From assembly GCA_045600105.1 (NCBI GenBank), contig JAZRXG010000007.1:12909-76908 (forward strand): a DNA stretch of 64,000 nt. The letters run 5' to 3'. The stretch is from UBA1206 sp045600105. Its GTDB lineage: Bacteria; Bacillota; Clostridia; Oscillospirales; CAG-382. The translations under genes were made by a program, and so were the position numbers. Under the pieces are notes generated by a model. It was not told where the DNA came from. It worked only from the letters and a program-made list of their open reading frames with translations, and made no database searches. Of the stretch, positions 1-6,788 are shown one piece after another. The number at the start of each line of letters is the position of its first letter. The stretch's first letter is position 1.

Positions 1-398
1 TATTTTTTTATACCAATATTGTCAAGTATTTTCTTTATATCGATATTTTGACTATCACCTATAAATCCGAGCGTTTTACATTCATCATTGTACTCCAAAC
101 GTATTCGTTCAAATGCTTCTTTAACGACATCTTCTTGCAAATCAAAACCTATTGAGTTTCTTCCCATTCTTTGGGCTTCTATTAATGAAGTGCCGCTTCC
201 CATAAATGGGTCAAGTATCCAATCACCTTTTTTGGTATACCTCTTAAACATTTGCCTTGGCACTTGGGGAATAAAATTGCCGTGATAGGAAGCATTGTGT
301 ACACCGGAATTTTCTCGATGAAATGACCAAAAAGAATTTGTGAGTATGTCATCGTATTCTTTCCACTTTTTCGGGTCAATATCATTATACCAAGACAT
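1..398 (-). CDS. DNA methyltransferase (N4-cytosine/N6-adenine type), 3' end outside window
   Basis: The 132 visible codons are the N-terminal part of a DNA amino-methyltransferase. Residues 63-70 read DPFMGSGT, the AdoMet-binding motif of N4/N6 MTases, followed by GFDLQ near residue 84, which fits the acidic residue that contacts AdoMet. The catalytic D/N-P-P-Y/W motif is not seen and would lie past the window edge, so the target base cannot be called. The start ATG (396-398) shares its A with the TAA of the upstream C5-methyltransferase (TAATG), so the two are translationally coupled and probably belong to one restriction-modification operon. The nuclease, if present, lies to the left. The sequence is AT-rich compared with the core genes, which suggests acquisition. 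Confidence 0.85.
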   Translation of the reverse strand, partial: MSWYNDIDPKKWKEYDDILTNSFWSFHRENSGVHNASYHGNFIPQVPRQMFKRYTKKGDWILDPFMGSGTSLIEAQRMGRNSIGFDLQEDVVKEAFERIRLEYNDECKTLGFIGDSQNIDIKKILDNIGIKK

Positions 399-1669
399 TA
401 TTTTTCTTTATCCTCCAATTGATTCAAGCCTTTCATAACAGCAATGCCTATGGCCTTTCCGAGTCCGCAGGGAACCGCATTTCCTATTTGAACAAGCTGC
501 CATTTTTTTGAGCCTTGGAATATGAAATCATCTGGGAATGACTGCAATGCTGCCAACTCGCGAGGAGTTAAAACCCTTGGAAGCTTTGGATGAATATTGA
601 CACCGCCATGATTTTCTTTTACCGTACAAGATGGTTTATCCCAAGGAGACTTTTTCCAAGCATCTGAATAATTTCCATATAAACTCTGTCCTTCAGGCAG
701 CTCTTTTATCTGTTGTATCATTTTTTCGGAATGCTTTGTAAAAATATGATTGATTTGCTTGTTTTCAGGGATGCTCATAAAACGTTTGATTCCCTCGCCG
801 AGTGTCATATAGTTTTCAGGTGAAACCAATGGTTTCGGATGAAAATTTGTTAATCCATAGCGATTTCCGATAAAAATAACTCTGTGTCTGATTTGCGGTA
901 CGCAATAATCTGCACTGTTCAAAACCGTTACGTTTATACCATATCCGGCTTCTTTATAGTCCTCAATTATTTTTGCTTCAACCTTCCCATCAAGCATTGT
1001 ACGGAGACCTTCAACATTTTCCATAACAACGTAGTCTGGTTGTATATGTTTAACGATTTCGAGCATCTCAAGATATAAACTGTTTCTGGGGTCGGTAATA
1101 ACTCTATTTCCAGCCATACTGAAACCTTGGCATGGAAATCCGCCAACAATCAGATGAATATGCTTGTCTGCAACAGAATTATAAAGCTCTTGTTTGACTT
1201 CCGGTTCTCTTATATCACGAGTATGGACTTTTTCGTTAAATCCCTTTTGCTTAATAAAATTATATTCATATGTTTGGACTGCCTCTGGCATAATTTCAAC
1301 GGAAGCGACCGGAGTAAAGCCGGCCATTGTTAATCCGCAACTCAGTCCTCCGGCTCCTGAAAACAGGTCGATGAAATTATAGCCATTGCGATAATTCGCG
1401 GTGGACCATCCGTCATATACCCACTTATCTGAAATGTCAATCCAGTTGACAGTATCACCAGTTTGCTCTTTGACTATTGTTTCTTTAAAGATGTTATCTT
1501 CTTCCGGATCATAATCAGAAATAAGCCATTTTTCATATTCATCTTTTGCAATTCGATAGCAATTACTGATTTTATAAGCTTTGAGTTTTCCCGAAGCTAT
1601 GTGTCTTCTGATGGTTTTAATGCTTTGATTGGACTTTTCCGCAACCTCAGCAATAGAATAATACTCCAT
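398..1669 (-). CDS. DNA (cytosine-5) methyltransferase with N-terminal helix-turn-helix domain
   Basis: Transfers methyl from AdoMet to C5 of cytosine in a specific DNA site. Residues 1-50 form an excisionase/MerR-like DNA-binding domain (YSIAEVAEKS, then CYRIAKDEYEKWL). The catalytic part follows with motif I DLFSGAGG (101-108), catalytic PCQG (179-182), ENV (217-219), QIRHR, and the C-terminal QSFPDDF and GNAVP motifs, so all key residues are present. The start was chosen at 1669 because GGAGGG (1677-1682) lies 7 nt before this ATG; an ATG at 1675 is too close to it. The fused HTH recalls M.EcoRII and M.SsoII, whose N-terminal domains repress their own genes, and the promoter carries a dyad. 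The gene is followed by a coupled second MTase. Confidence 0.93.
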   Translation of the reverse strand: MEYYSIAEVAEKSNQSIKTIRRHIASGKLKAYKISNCYRIAKDEYEKWLISDYDPEEDNIFKETIVKEQTGDTVNWIDISDKWVYDGWSTANYRNGYNFIDLFSGAGGLSCGLTMAGFTPVASVEIMPEAVQTYEYNFIKQKGFNEKVHTRDIREPEVKQELYNSVADKHIHLIVGGFPCQGFSMAGNRVITDPRNSLYLEMLEIVKHIQPDYVVMENVEGLRTMLDGKVEAKIIEDYKEAGYGINVTVLNSADYCVPQIRHRVIFIGNRYGLTNFHPKPLVSPENYMTLGEGIKRFMSIPENKQINHIFTKHSEKMIQQIKELPEGQSLYGNYSDAWKKSPWDKPSCTVKENHGGVNIHPKLPRVLTPRELAALQSFPDDFIFQGSKKWQLVQIGNAVPCGLGKAIGIAVMKGLNQLEDKEK

Positions 1670-1698
1670 AATCATACCCTCCAAAAGCGGATGTGTCC

Positions 1699-1727
1699 AT
1701 TATACATGCATTTTGTCCAATTGTCAA
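1699..1727 (-). promoter_or_regulatory. Promoter of the methyltransferase operon with overlapping dyad
   Basis: On the minus strand TTGACA (1722-1727) and TATAAT (1699-1704) are separated by exactly 17 nt. The imperfect palindrome TTGTCCAATTGTCAA (1713-1727, plus strand) covers the -35 box and part of the spacer. TGTCCA recurs at 1695-1700. This could be the binding site for the HTH domain of the C5-methyltransferase itself; that role is inferred. Confidence 0.75.
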
Positions 1728-1758
1728 GAGGCAGTATGCAAATTAATAAGAACAATAT

Positions 1759-1776
1759 CTGCGGAAGAAGGATTTG
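1759..1776 (-). repeat. 18-bp copy of the tRNA-Gln 3' end (att-like)
   Basis: CTGCGGAAGAAGGATTTG occurs here and again at 2090-2107 inside tRNA-Gln, where it forms the acceptor 3' strand and part of the T arm. Exact copies of a tRNA 3' end are the usual mark left by site-specific recombination of integrative elements. No integrase gene is visible in the window. Confidence 0.6.
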
Positions 1777-1834
1777 CTCTCGCGGCTCGACGCCTGCCCG
1801 TTCAAATATTTTTTACCATTGAATCGAATTATCA

Positions 1835-2050
1835 ATGATATATCGCCTGACGGCGATATGATATACTTGCTTCGCAAGCATGATATATTTTCGCTCCGCT
1901 CAAATATGATATAATATCCGTTCCTTCATATGCCGAAGGCATATATCATCGCACGCAGTGCGATATCATACCGAAGGGATATCACCCGTTACGGCCCATT
2001 CCCCAAAACGGCAAAGCCGTTTCGGGGACCCCTTGGGGGCGGAACGGATA
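1835..2050. repeat. Cluster of short palindromes separated by TGATAT words
   Basis: This stretch holds at least six small hairpins: ATATCGCC/GGCGATAT (1840-1859), CTTGC-TTC-GCAAG (1866-1878), ATATGCC-GAA-GGCATAT (1928-1944), TCGCAC-GCA-GTGCGA (1949-1963), GATATC/GATATC (1963-1983) and a larger one around AACGGCAAAGCCGTT (2001-2027). They are joined by repeated TGATATA or its complement. I see no open frame with coding character. It looks like a REP-like intergenic array between the att-like repeat and the tRNA genes. Confidence 0.65.
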
Positions 2051-2056
2051 TCATTG

Positions 2057-2084
2057 AAAAAAGACACCTGATGGTGTCTTTTTT
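2057..2084 (-). terminator. Terminator of the tRNA-Glu/tRNA-Gln unit
   Basis: The 12-bp stem AAAAAAGACACC/GGTGTCTTTTTT with a 4-nt loop ends in a T run on both strands. It lies 3 nt past the CCA end of tRNA-Gln, so its main role is probably to end the leftward tRNA transcript. Confidence 0.85.
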
Positions 2085-2086
2085 CA

Positions 2087-2160
2087 TGGCTGCGGAAGAA
2101 GGATTTGAACCCTCACAAACAGAGTCAGAGTCTGTCGTGCTGCCATTACACAATTCCGCA
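2087..2160 (-). tRNA. tRNA-Gln (anticodon CTG)
   Basis: The minus strand folds as a cloverleaf: acceptor TGCGGAA/TTCCGCA, D stem GTG/CAC, anticodon stem ACAGA/TCTGT with loop CTCTGAC (anticodon CTG), T arm GAGGG-TTCAAAT-CCTTC, discriminator G and an encoded CCA. It is 74 nt long and reads codon CAG. It is the downstream member of a two-tRNA unit. Its 3' end is duplicated at 1759-1776. Confidence 0.95.
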
Positions 2161-2214
2161 ATTTATTATATTTTTACGCCGATTACATAAAATATAACGA
2201 CGGGTGAATTCAAG

Positions 2215-2289
2215 TGGTGACCCGTAGGAGAATCGAACTCCTGTCTTCGCCGTGAGAGGGCGACGTCTTAGCCGCTTGACTAACAGGCC
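2215..2289 (-). tRNA. tRNA-Glu (anticodon CTC)
   Basis: The minus strand has acceptor GGCCTGT/ACGGGTC, anticodon stem TCGCC/GGCGA with loop CTCTCAC (anticodon CTC), a T arm with GTTCGAT, discriminator A and an encoded CCA. It is 75 nt long and reads GAG. It is transcribed before tRNA-Gln from the promoter at 2309-2337. Confidence 0.95.
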
Positions 2290-2308
2290 GTTTCAAATCA
2301 GCTTGATT

Positions 2309-2337
2309 ATATTATCACACACGCATACGTTTGTCAA
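2309..2337 (-). promoter_or_regulatory. Promoter of the tRNA-Glu/tRNA-Gln unit
   Basis: Minus-strand TTGACA (2332-2337), a 17-nt spacer and TAATAT (2309-2314), about 20 nt before the tRNA-Glu 5' end. This is the expected layout for a sigma-A tRNA promoter. Confidence 0.8.
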
Positions 2338-2382
2338 TACATAATCGCAAAAAAATCAAAAAAATCTCGGAGGTGGGGCAAA

Positions 2383-3459
2383 ATTCTGCCGAAAGAACCC
2401 TACAAACGCATTCCCGTCATACTTTTTTACGCCGCGTTCTCGCTTGCGCTGCTTTTCGCGTTCTTCAAATGGCTGCTTCCCGTGTTTCTGCCGTTCTTCC
2501 TCGCGTGGACGACGGCGCTTTTTCTTCAGCCCGTCGTTTCAAAGCTCGCGTCGTCAAAGATGCCGCGGCGTCTCGCGTCGGCGCTGCTCGTTTTTTTCAC
2601 GGTCTCGCTTCTCGCGCTGCTTTGCTGGTTCGTTCTGTCGCGGCTATACAAGGAGCTTTCGCTTTTCGCGTCTGCCGCGGGCGACTTTTTCGCGCGGGCG
2701 TGGGACGACGAGGAGTACGCTTCACGCATAATTACCGAGATCGACTCCGCGCTCCCGTTTTTTCATTCGTCCGAATGGCTCGAAAGCGCGTGGAAAAGCC
2801 TCGGCGAACGCTTCAACGGCGCTTCCGTCGGGCTGATAACGTCGCTGACGACGCGCATCCTGCCCATCATCGGCGGCGTTCTGTCGTTTCTCCCCGACGC
2901 GATAATGTACGTTTTTGTTTTTTCGCTTTCGTGCTATTATTTCACTTTCGATTTCGATTTTATCAACCGTTCGGTCTCGCGTCTGCTGCCGAACGGCGCC
3001 AAAAAATTCCTCTCAAACGCCAAAAAAGGGTTCAAGGGCACGCTCGGCGGACTGCTGAAAGCCTATTTTTTCATCATCCTCATCACGTTCACCGAGCTTT
3101 TCATCGCGCTGTCACTCATCGGCGTGCGCTATTCGCTCGTCATCGCGTTCCTCACGTCGCTCGTTGACATCCTTCCCGTGCTCGGAACGGGGACGGTGCT
3201 CATCCCGTGGGGGATATTTACCCTCGTTTTCGGACGGACGTCAAAGGGCATCGCGCTGCTCGTGACCTACGGCGTCATCACCGTCGTGAGGGAGATCATC
3301 GAGCCGAAGATCGTGGGGAAGACGATGGGCATCCATCCGCTTCTGACCCTCGTTTCGATGTACGCGGGTCTGCGCTTTTTCGGCGTCATCGGGCTGCTCG
3401 CTTTTCCAATGCTCGCGACGTTCGCGAAAAATCTTGTCGTGCGGGGAAGCGAAAAGTGA
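2383..3459 (+). CDS. ytvI: AI-2E family permease, YtvI-like sporulation membrane protein
   Basis: A polytopic membrane protein of the AI-2E exporter/permease superfamily, closest in feel to YtvI of spore formers. Hydrophobic helices are spread along the protein, and the family's C-terminal signature is present (DILPVLGTG, then REIIEPKIVGKTMGIHPL). No ATG lies in frame upstream of a first GTG at 2482, yet homologous-looking coding sequence (YKRIPVILFYAAFSLAL) runs back from 2482 without a stop. GGAGG at 2369-2373 sits 9 nt before an ATT (2383) and 12 nt before a CTG (2386). I therefore place the start at 2383 with low certainty; a GTG start at 2482 would remove the first membrane helix. Substrate unknown. 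Confidence 0.8.
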   Translation: MLPKEPYKRIPVILFYAAFSLALLFAFFKWLLPVFLPFFLAWTTALFLQPVVSKLASSKMPRRLASALLVFFTVSLLALLCWFVLSRLYKELSLFASAAGDFFARAWDDEEYASRIITEIDSALPFFHSSEWLESAWKSLGERFNGASVGLITSLTTRILPIIGGVLSFLPDAIMYVFVFSLSCYYFTFDFDFINRSVSRLLPNGAKKFLSNAKKGFKGTLGGLLKAYFFIILITFTELFIALSLIGVRYSLVIAFLTSLVDILPVLGTGTVLIPWGIFTLVFGRTSKGIALLVTYGVITVVREIIEPKIVGKTMGIHPLLTLVSMYAGLRFFGVIGLLAFPMLATFAKNLVVRGSEK

Positions 3460-3466
3460 TTTCCAT

Positions 3467-3495
3467 TTGACAAAAACGCCCGGCTGTGGTATTAT
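3467..3495 (+). promoter_or_regulatory. Promoter of the HAD/NUDIX pair
   Basis: TTGACA (3467-3472), a 17-nt spacer and TATTAT (3490-3495) lie between the YtvI stop and the HAD gene. The -35 is perfect and the -10 has one mismatch. Confidence 0.8.
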
Positions 3496-3528
3496 CGTAT
3501 CAACGAAAACGCAAGGACGTGCGACGAC

Positions 3529-4191
3529 ATGGAAAACAAAAAACCGCTTGGAAAAATCAAAAATTTCATCTGGGATTTCGACGGAACTCTGTTCGACACC
3601 TATCCGTATACGATAAACTGCTTCTGCGAAGCGGTGGAGAGGGTGAGCGGAAAACGCCCCGAATACCTTGAAATATACAAATATATGATGCAGACGATAG
3701 GTCACGCCTTCACCGCCTACAAGCAGCTCCTCGGCGATGAGAAGGACGCGGAGATACGTGAAGCCTACCGTTCCATACGCGTCCCCGGTCCCGGGACCGA
3801 GGGCGACCCCTTCCCGTACGCGAAGGAGCTGCTCGAACTCATCTGTGACAGCGGAAAAGCAAATTTTATGTTCACGCACCGCGTCAACGACGTTTATCCG
3901 TTCATGGACCACTGGGACATGAGAAAATATTTCACCCGCATCGTCACGCTCGCCGACGGAGTCAAGTCCAAGCCGTCGCCCGACGCGATATATCTGCTCA
4001 TCAACGAATACGGGCTCGATCCCGCCGAGACGGTCATGATAGGCGACAGGGAGATCGACGTTCTTTCGGGCAAAAACGCGGGCGTGCTGAGCTGCCACGT
4101 GACGAACGGACTGCCCTACGACGATTTCGAAACGGACTACCGCGTCGGATCCATGAAAGACATTTACGAAGCGTTGGGCGGAAAGCTATGA
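3529..4191 (+). CDS. HAD superfamily phosphatase
   Basis: A 220-residue haloacid-dehalogenase hydrolase of the phosphoglycolate-phosphatase type. Motif I is DFDGTLFDT near residue 17, so the nucleophile and acid/base Asp are both present. An alpha-helical cap follows, then motif II Thr in MFTHR, the motif III Lys in KSKPSPD and motif IV GDREIDV. It should hydrolyse a small phosphorylated metabolite in the cytoplasm; the substrate cannot be told. Its TGA overlaps the ATG of the NUDIX gene (ATGA), so the two are coupled, perhaps as metabolite-cleaning enzymes. Confidence 0.9.
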   Translation: MENKKPLGKIKNFIWDFDGTLFDTYPYTINCFCEAVERVSGKRPEYLEIYKYMMQTIGHAFTAYKQLLGDEKDAEIREAYRSIRVPGPGTEGDPFPYAKELLELICDSGKANFMFTHRVNDVYPFMDHWDMRKYFTRIVTLADGVKSKPSPDAIYLLINEYGLDPAETVMIGDREIDVLSGKNAGVLSCHVTNGLPYDDFETDYRVGSMKDIYEALGGKL

Positions 4192-4646
4192 ACAGGATGA
4201 CGACACTCTGCTATCTCGAAAAAGACGGCAGATACCTGATGCTCCACCGCGTGAAGAAGAAAAACGACGAGAATCACGACAAATGGATAGGCGTCGGCGG
4301 ACATTTTGAAGAAGGCGAGTCGCCCGAGGACTGCATGAAGCGCGAGATATCCGAGGAAACGGGCTTCACGCCGACGAAATGGCGCTGCCGCGGCGTCGTG
4401 ACGTTCGTGTCCGACGTGTACCCGACCGAAGAAATGCACCTTTTCACCGTGACGGAGTGGAACGGAGAGCAGAAAGAGTGCGACGAGGGCGTGCTCGAAT
4501 GGATAGACAAATCGCGTCTTTTGTCGCTCCCGATGTGGGAGGGCGACAGGATATTTCTGTCGCTCATCGACTCCGAAGACACGCCGTTTTTCAGGCTTAA
4601 GCTCGTTTACGAGGGCGAAAAGCTCGTGGAAAGCATTAAGCTTTAA
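4188..4646 (+). CDS. NUDIX hydrolase (MutT/8-oxo-dGTP diphosphatase-like)
   Basis: A 152-residue NUDIX enzyme. The Nudix box runs from GGHFEEGE to REISEETGF (about residues 36-58) with all Mg-binding glutamates. The N-terminal TTLCYLEKDGRYLMLHR resembles MutT-like 8-oxo-dGTP diphosphatases of Firmicutes, but the substrate is inferred. The start overlaps the HAD stop by 4 nt. The last codons (SIKL and the TAA) are part of a 7-nt repeat tract beginning at 4633, so the C-terminus was probably set by that repeat. Confidence 0.9.
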   Translation: MNRMTTLCYLEKDGRYLMLHRVKKKNDENHDKWIGVGGHFEEGESPEDCMKREISEETGFTPTKWRCRGVVTFVSDVYPTEEMHLFTVTEWNGEQKECDEGVLEWIDKSRLLSLPMWEGDRIFLSLIDSEDTPFFRLKLVYEGEKLVESIKL

Positions 4647-4679
4647 GCAAAGCCTTAAGCCTTAAGCAAATAGGAAAGG
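4633..4679 (+). repeat. Heptamer tract at the NUDIX gene end
   Basis: Units GCATTAA, GCTTTAA, a 5-nt GCAAA, GCCTTAA, GCCTTAA, GCAAATA and GGAAAGG follow one another, giving a 7-nt period with one slip. The gene's TAA is the end of the second unit. The tract runs straight into the terminator hairpin. Confidence 0.75.
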
Positions 4680-4707
4680 ATTTCCGCGGAAAGCGGAAAT
4701 CCTTTTT
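4675..4707. terminator. Terminator between NUDIX gene and the accessory cassette
   Basis: AAAGGATTTCCGC pairs with GCGGAAATCCTTT around a 5-nt loop and is followed by T's on the plus strand; the minus strand also has an A/T-rich end. It probably serves the NUDIX gene and also the leftward gene ending at 4728. Confidence 0.8.
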
Positions 4708-4727
4708 GCATTCAAGTGGACTTTCAA

Positions 4728-4940
4728 TCAGATATCGCTATATGCGTCGTTTATATTCTCGTAGACGCGATTCCCAGACTCAAGCATTTTTGCAATGATG
4801 GCATCTTCCAACTCATCATCAGATACCAGCAAAGCCATTTGAGTTTTCTTATTTGCGATCCCGTAACCGTATTCGGTATTGGCCAGAACCCAATCTGCTT
4901 TATCCGATTCCCATAGATATTTATACTCTTCAATGTTCAT
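4728..4940 (-). CDS. Small protein of unknown function, last gene of the nuclease cassette
   Basis: A 70-residue acidic, soluble protein that I do not recognise. It begins MNIEEYKYLW and has YGYGIANKKT near the middle, with a helical acidic C-terminal half (DDELEDAIIAKMLE). It follows the preceding gene after 5 nt and ends just before the bidirectional terminator. Its size and place after a nuclease gene fit a second immunity or accessory protein, but no sequence motif proves that. The codon pattern is more AT-rich than in the flanking core genes. Confidence 0.6.
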   Translation of the reverse strand: MNIEEYKYLWESDKADWVLANTEYGYGIANKKTQMALLVSDDELEDAIIAKMLESGNRVYENINDAYSDI

Positions 4941-4945
4941 ACCGA

Positions 4946-5269
4946 TTAATTCTCGTCTTCGGTGTCAATTTCGTCAGAGATCCCATCGTACATCTTATCA
5001 CGGCTTTTCATTCGTTCTATCGTCGTCTCTCGGTTGTCCAACTCATAAAGAACGGCTTCAATATTATTTGCAGTCAACTTCTCATAACAAGAGATTACTT
5101 TTTTGACCCCGAATCTATCGGCACATTCAAAACATAACAAATAATCGTTTTTGTCAATTCTTGCCTTTATCTCCGAAAATGGGTAGTTACAGTATTCTTT
5201 GATTATTTTTACGACAACTGCAAACGACGAATATGATTTAATTTTTAGTCCTACTATAAGATTGAACAT
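4946..5269 (-). CDS. Unknown protein coupled to the HNH nuclease, candidate immunity protein
   Basis: A 107-residue protein of unknown family. Its middle (residues about 17-60) alternates helices and strands in a way that recalls L7/L12 C-terminal-like folds, but this is only an impression. The ATG (5269) shares its A with the TAA of the HNH gene, and GGGAGG lies 8 nt upstream inside that gene, so translation is tightly coupled to the nuclease. That order (nuclease, then a small acidic protein) is typical of toxin-immunity pairs; immunity is an inference. The C-terminus is very acidic (DEIDTEDEN). Confidence 0.65.
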   Translation of the reverse strand: MFNLIVGLKIKSYSSFAVVVKIIKEYCNYPFSEIKARIDKNDYLLCFECADRFGVKKVISCYEKLTANNIEAVLYELDNRETTIERMKSRDKMYDGISDEIDTEDEN

Positions 5270-5832
5270 TATTGTTTCCTCCCAAAATCATAAAATGTTG
5301 ATTGCGAAATCGGTTTGCCAGGAGCAGCATTTTTGAAATTGCCGCCGTGCCATCCGTATAAGTGCTCATCAAAAGTTACAGGATATATTATTTCTCCTCG
5401 ATTTGCTAAATGCGGATATTTTGAAGCACTATAAGTATGATGCCCCTGAATGGTTTTTCCATTGAATTTTGGTCTCTCACCTCGCGCGATTGTTGCAAGT
5501 TGTTCGTCGTTCCAAGGCCGTGTTGTTTTTTGCCCAGAGAGTACCCGCATTTGCTCTGCATTCCAAAAGCTGATAACTCCCATTTTTCTTCTTTCTGCAA
5601 ATCGTTTATCAGAATCGTACAGTTTGAATTCTTCTTTTGTTGCAGTGCGTTTTTCTATTTTGGCCTTAATCTCTTTGCGCTGTTTTGCGGTTAGAGATTT
5701 TGTTCGTGGATGTTTACGAAGATCCAGCCCCTTTGTTCTTGAACGAATCACATCACTGCTTTTTAAGGCAGATGACAAGCTTTTCCTTGAACCTTCGGTC
5801 CCGCCGAACAGTCCGCTTCCGCTCTTACTCAT
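5269..5832 (-). CDS. HNH/ENDO VII-type nuclease, candidate toxin
   Basis: A 187-residue protein with a lysine/arginine-rich N-terminal half (residues 1-100) and a C-terminal nuclease domain. The domain has IQGHHTYSAS near residue 132, then TFDEHLYGWHGGNFKN, matching the HNH/ENDO VII toxins in which His-His and a downstream His near GGN form the metal site. AAGGAGG lies 7 nt before the ATG at 5832, so I prefer this start over the longer frame from 5856. There is no signal peptide and no large delivery domain, so this is either a stand-alone nuclease or an orphan toxin module. The DUF4417-like gene overlaps its start and a candidate immunity gene overlaps its stop. Confidence 0.8.
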   Translation of the reverse strand: MSKSGSGLFGGTEGSRKSLSSALKSSDVIRSRTKGLDLRKHPRTKSLTAKQRKEIKAKIEKRTATKEEFKLYDSDKRFAERRKMGVISFWNAEQMRVLSGQKTTRPWNDEQLATIARGERPKFNGKTIQGHHTYSASKYPHLANRGEIIYPVTFDEHLYGWHGGNFKNAAPGKPISQSTFYDFGRKQ

Positions 5833-6565
5833 GGCTCTTCCTCCTTTCAAATGCACTTGACATTTGACTTTGGAAAGCCACGATATTGATGCCTTGCGAT
5901 TTCAGATCGTCAAAGCATTTGTAATTGGCAGAGCCGTATACGATGATGGTGTGCGGCTGAAGCACACGGATCATTTTGCGCAGACCGCTTTCGAAGCGAT
6001 CACGGTCCTCAATCTTGCGCGGACTGCCGCCGACCGTGCCGATACATACAATGCTGTTTTTCGGAATGCCGTCAAAACAATAGGAGAACGTTTCCTCCGT
6101 ACCCCATCGGACGTTGTTGATGACGGCGATGCCGTTCCTGCCGAGCCAGTAGCCCATCAGACGCATGCGGTATGTAGCGTAGATTTTGAGCGGTTCCGGA
6201 AAGTCCTGATATGTCGAGAAGTCGGGAGTGATAACCCCGGCAAAATGACAGAGAACAAAGAGCGCGTGCTCGGAGTCATGCCAGATTCCTCTCGGGCCGT
6301 CGAACTTGTAATCATCGATGTAGAAGCAGACGTACGCATCGCACTTGAAGTCACTCCCCGCAGAGATATTCTTCTTGTAGATCGCTTTCGCTTCTTCCCA
6401 CGTTACAAGTGCGTGAGGGAGTTCGGTCGCGGTTGTCGGACAGAACGGAATGTCGTGGGGTGAATAGATCGCTCCGTCCGCCATGTAGGCGTTCCAAATG
6501 TCTTTCAACCCCGCTCTTGTGGTATTCATTTTACCACTTTGCGATTGGTAATTCAATAGGAACAT
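5825..6565 (-). CDS. DUF4417-like protein
   Basis: A 246-residue soluble protein that I assign to DUF4417 from its pattern: YWLGRNGIAVINNVRWG, then FDGIPKNSIVCIGTVGG near residue 165 and LQPHTIIVYGSANYKCF near residue 210. Members are common in phages and mobile regions and have no established function. GGAGG lies 9 nt before the ATG. It is the first gene of a four-gene leftward unit and overlaps the nuclease start by 8 nt. The gene is divergent from an XRE repressor gene, which may control both. Confidence 0.75.
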   Translation of the reverse strand: MFLLNYQSQSGKMNTTRAGLKDIWNAYMADGAIYSPHDIPFCPTTATELPHALVTWEEAKAIYKKNISAGSDFKCDAYVCFYIDDYKFDGPRGIWHDSEHALFVLCHFAGVITPDFSTYQDFPEPLKIYATYRMRLMGYWLGRNGIAVINNVRWGTEETFSYCFDGIPKNSIVCIGTVGGSPRKIEDRDRFESGLRKMIRVLQPHTIIVYGSANYKCFDDLKSQGINIVAFQSQMSSAFERRKSHE

Positions 6566-6724
6566 TTTTATTTTCCTCCATTATGATAATTTGAGAAACT
6601 TTGTTTTCTCGCTTAGCATTATCTCACAATAAAGGAAAGTTAAAAATTTCCGGGTTTTTGATAGGCATGCCGTATAAATTGATCAAAGTGGGAACAAACC
6701 TGGGTTGAACATATAATTAACATA
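6566..6724. other. Intergenic region between the cassette and its divergent regulator
   Basis: About 220 nt of AT-rich DNA separate the two start codons. The left part holds the ribosome-binding site of the DUF4417-like gene and a dyad GAGAAAC/GTTTTCTC (about 6592-6611). I see only weak candidates for the leftward promoter (TTTAAC, 17 nt, TAATGC on the minus strand). The sequence is otherwise without recognised features. Confidence 0.45.
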
Positions 6725-6753
6725 TTGACACAATAGTTAATTTGTGTTATAAT
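6725..6753 (+). promoter_or_regulatory. Promoter of the XRE regulator with internal operator-like dyad
   Basis: TTGACA (6725-6730), 17 nt, TATAAT (6748-6753): a consensus promoter. ACACAA (6728-6733) and TTGTGT (6742-6747) form a perfect inverted repeat with an 8-nt gap lying between the two boxes, the position of a classical repressor operator. Autoregulation by the XRE protein is inferred. Confidence 0.8.
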
Positions 6754-6788
6754 ATCAATGAACTACTACAATATAAGGAGTTGTGCAT

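Noticed and set aside
1835..2050. Possible CRISPR array
   Set aside because: The repeats are different palindromes with no constant repeat length or spacers, and no cas genes are present.
2331..3167. A plus-strand open frame overlapping the YtvI-like gene
   Set aside because: Its product is Arg/Phe-rich without domains and begins with TTG inside the tRNA promoter. The YtvI frame has clear family signatures.
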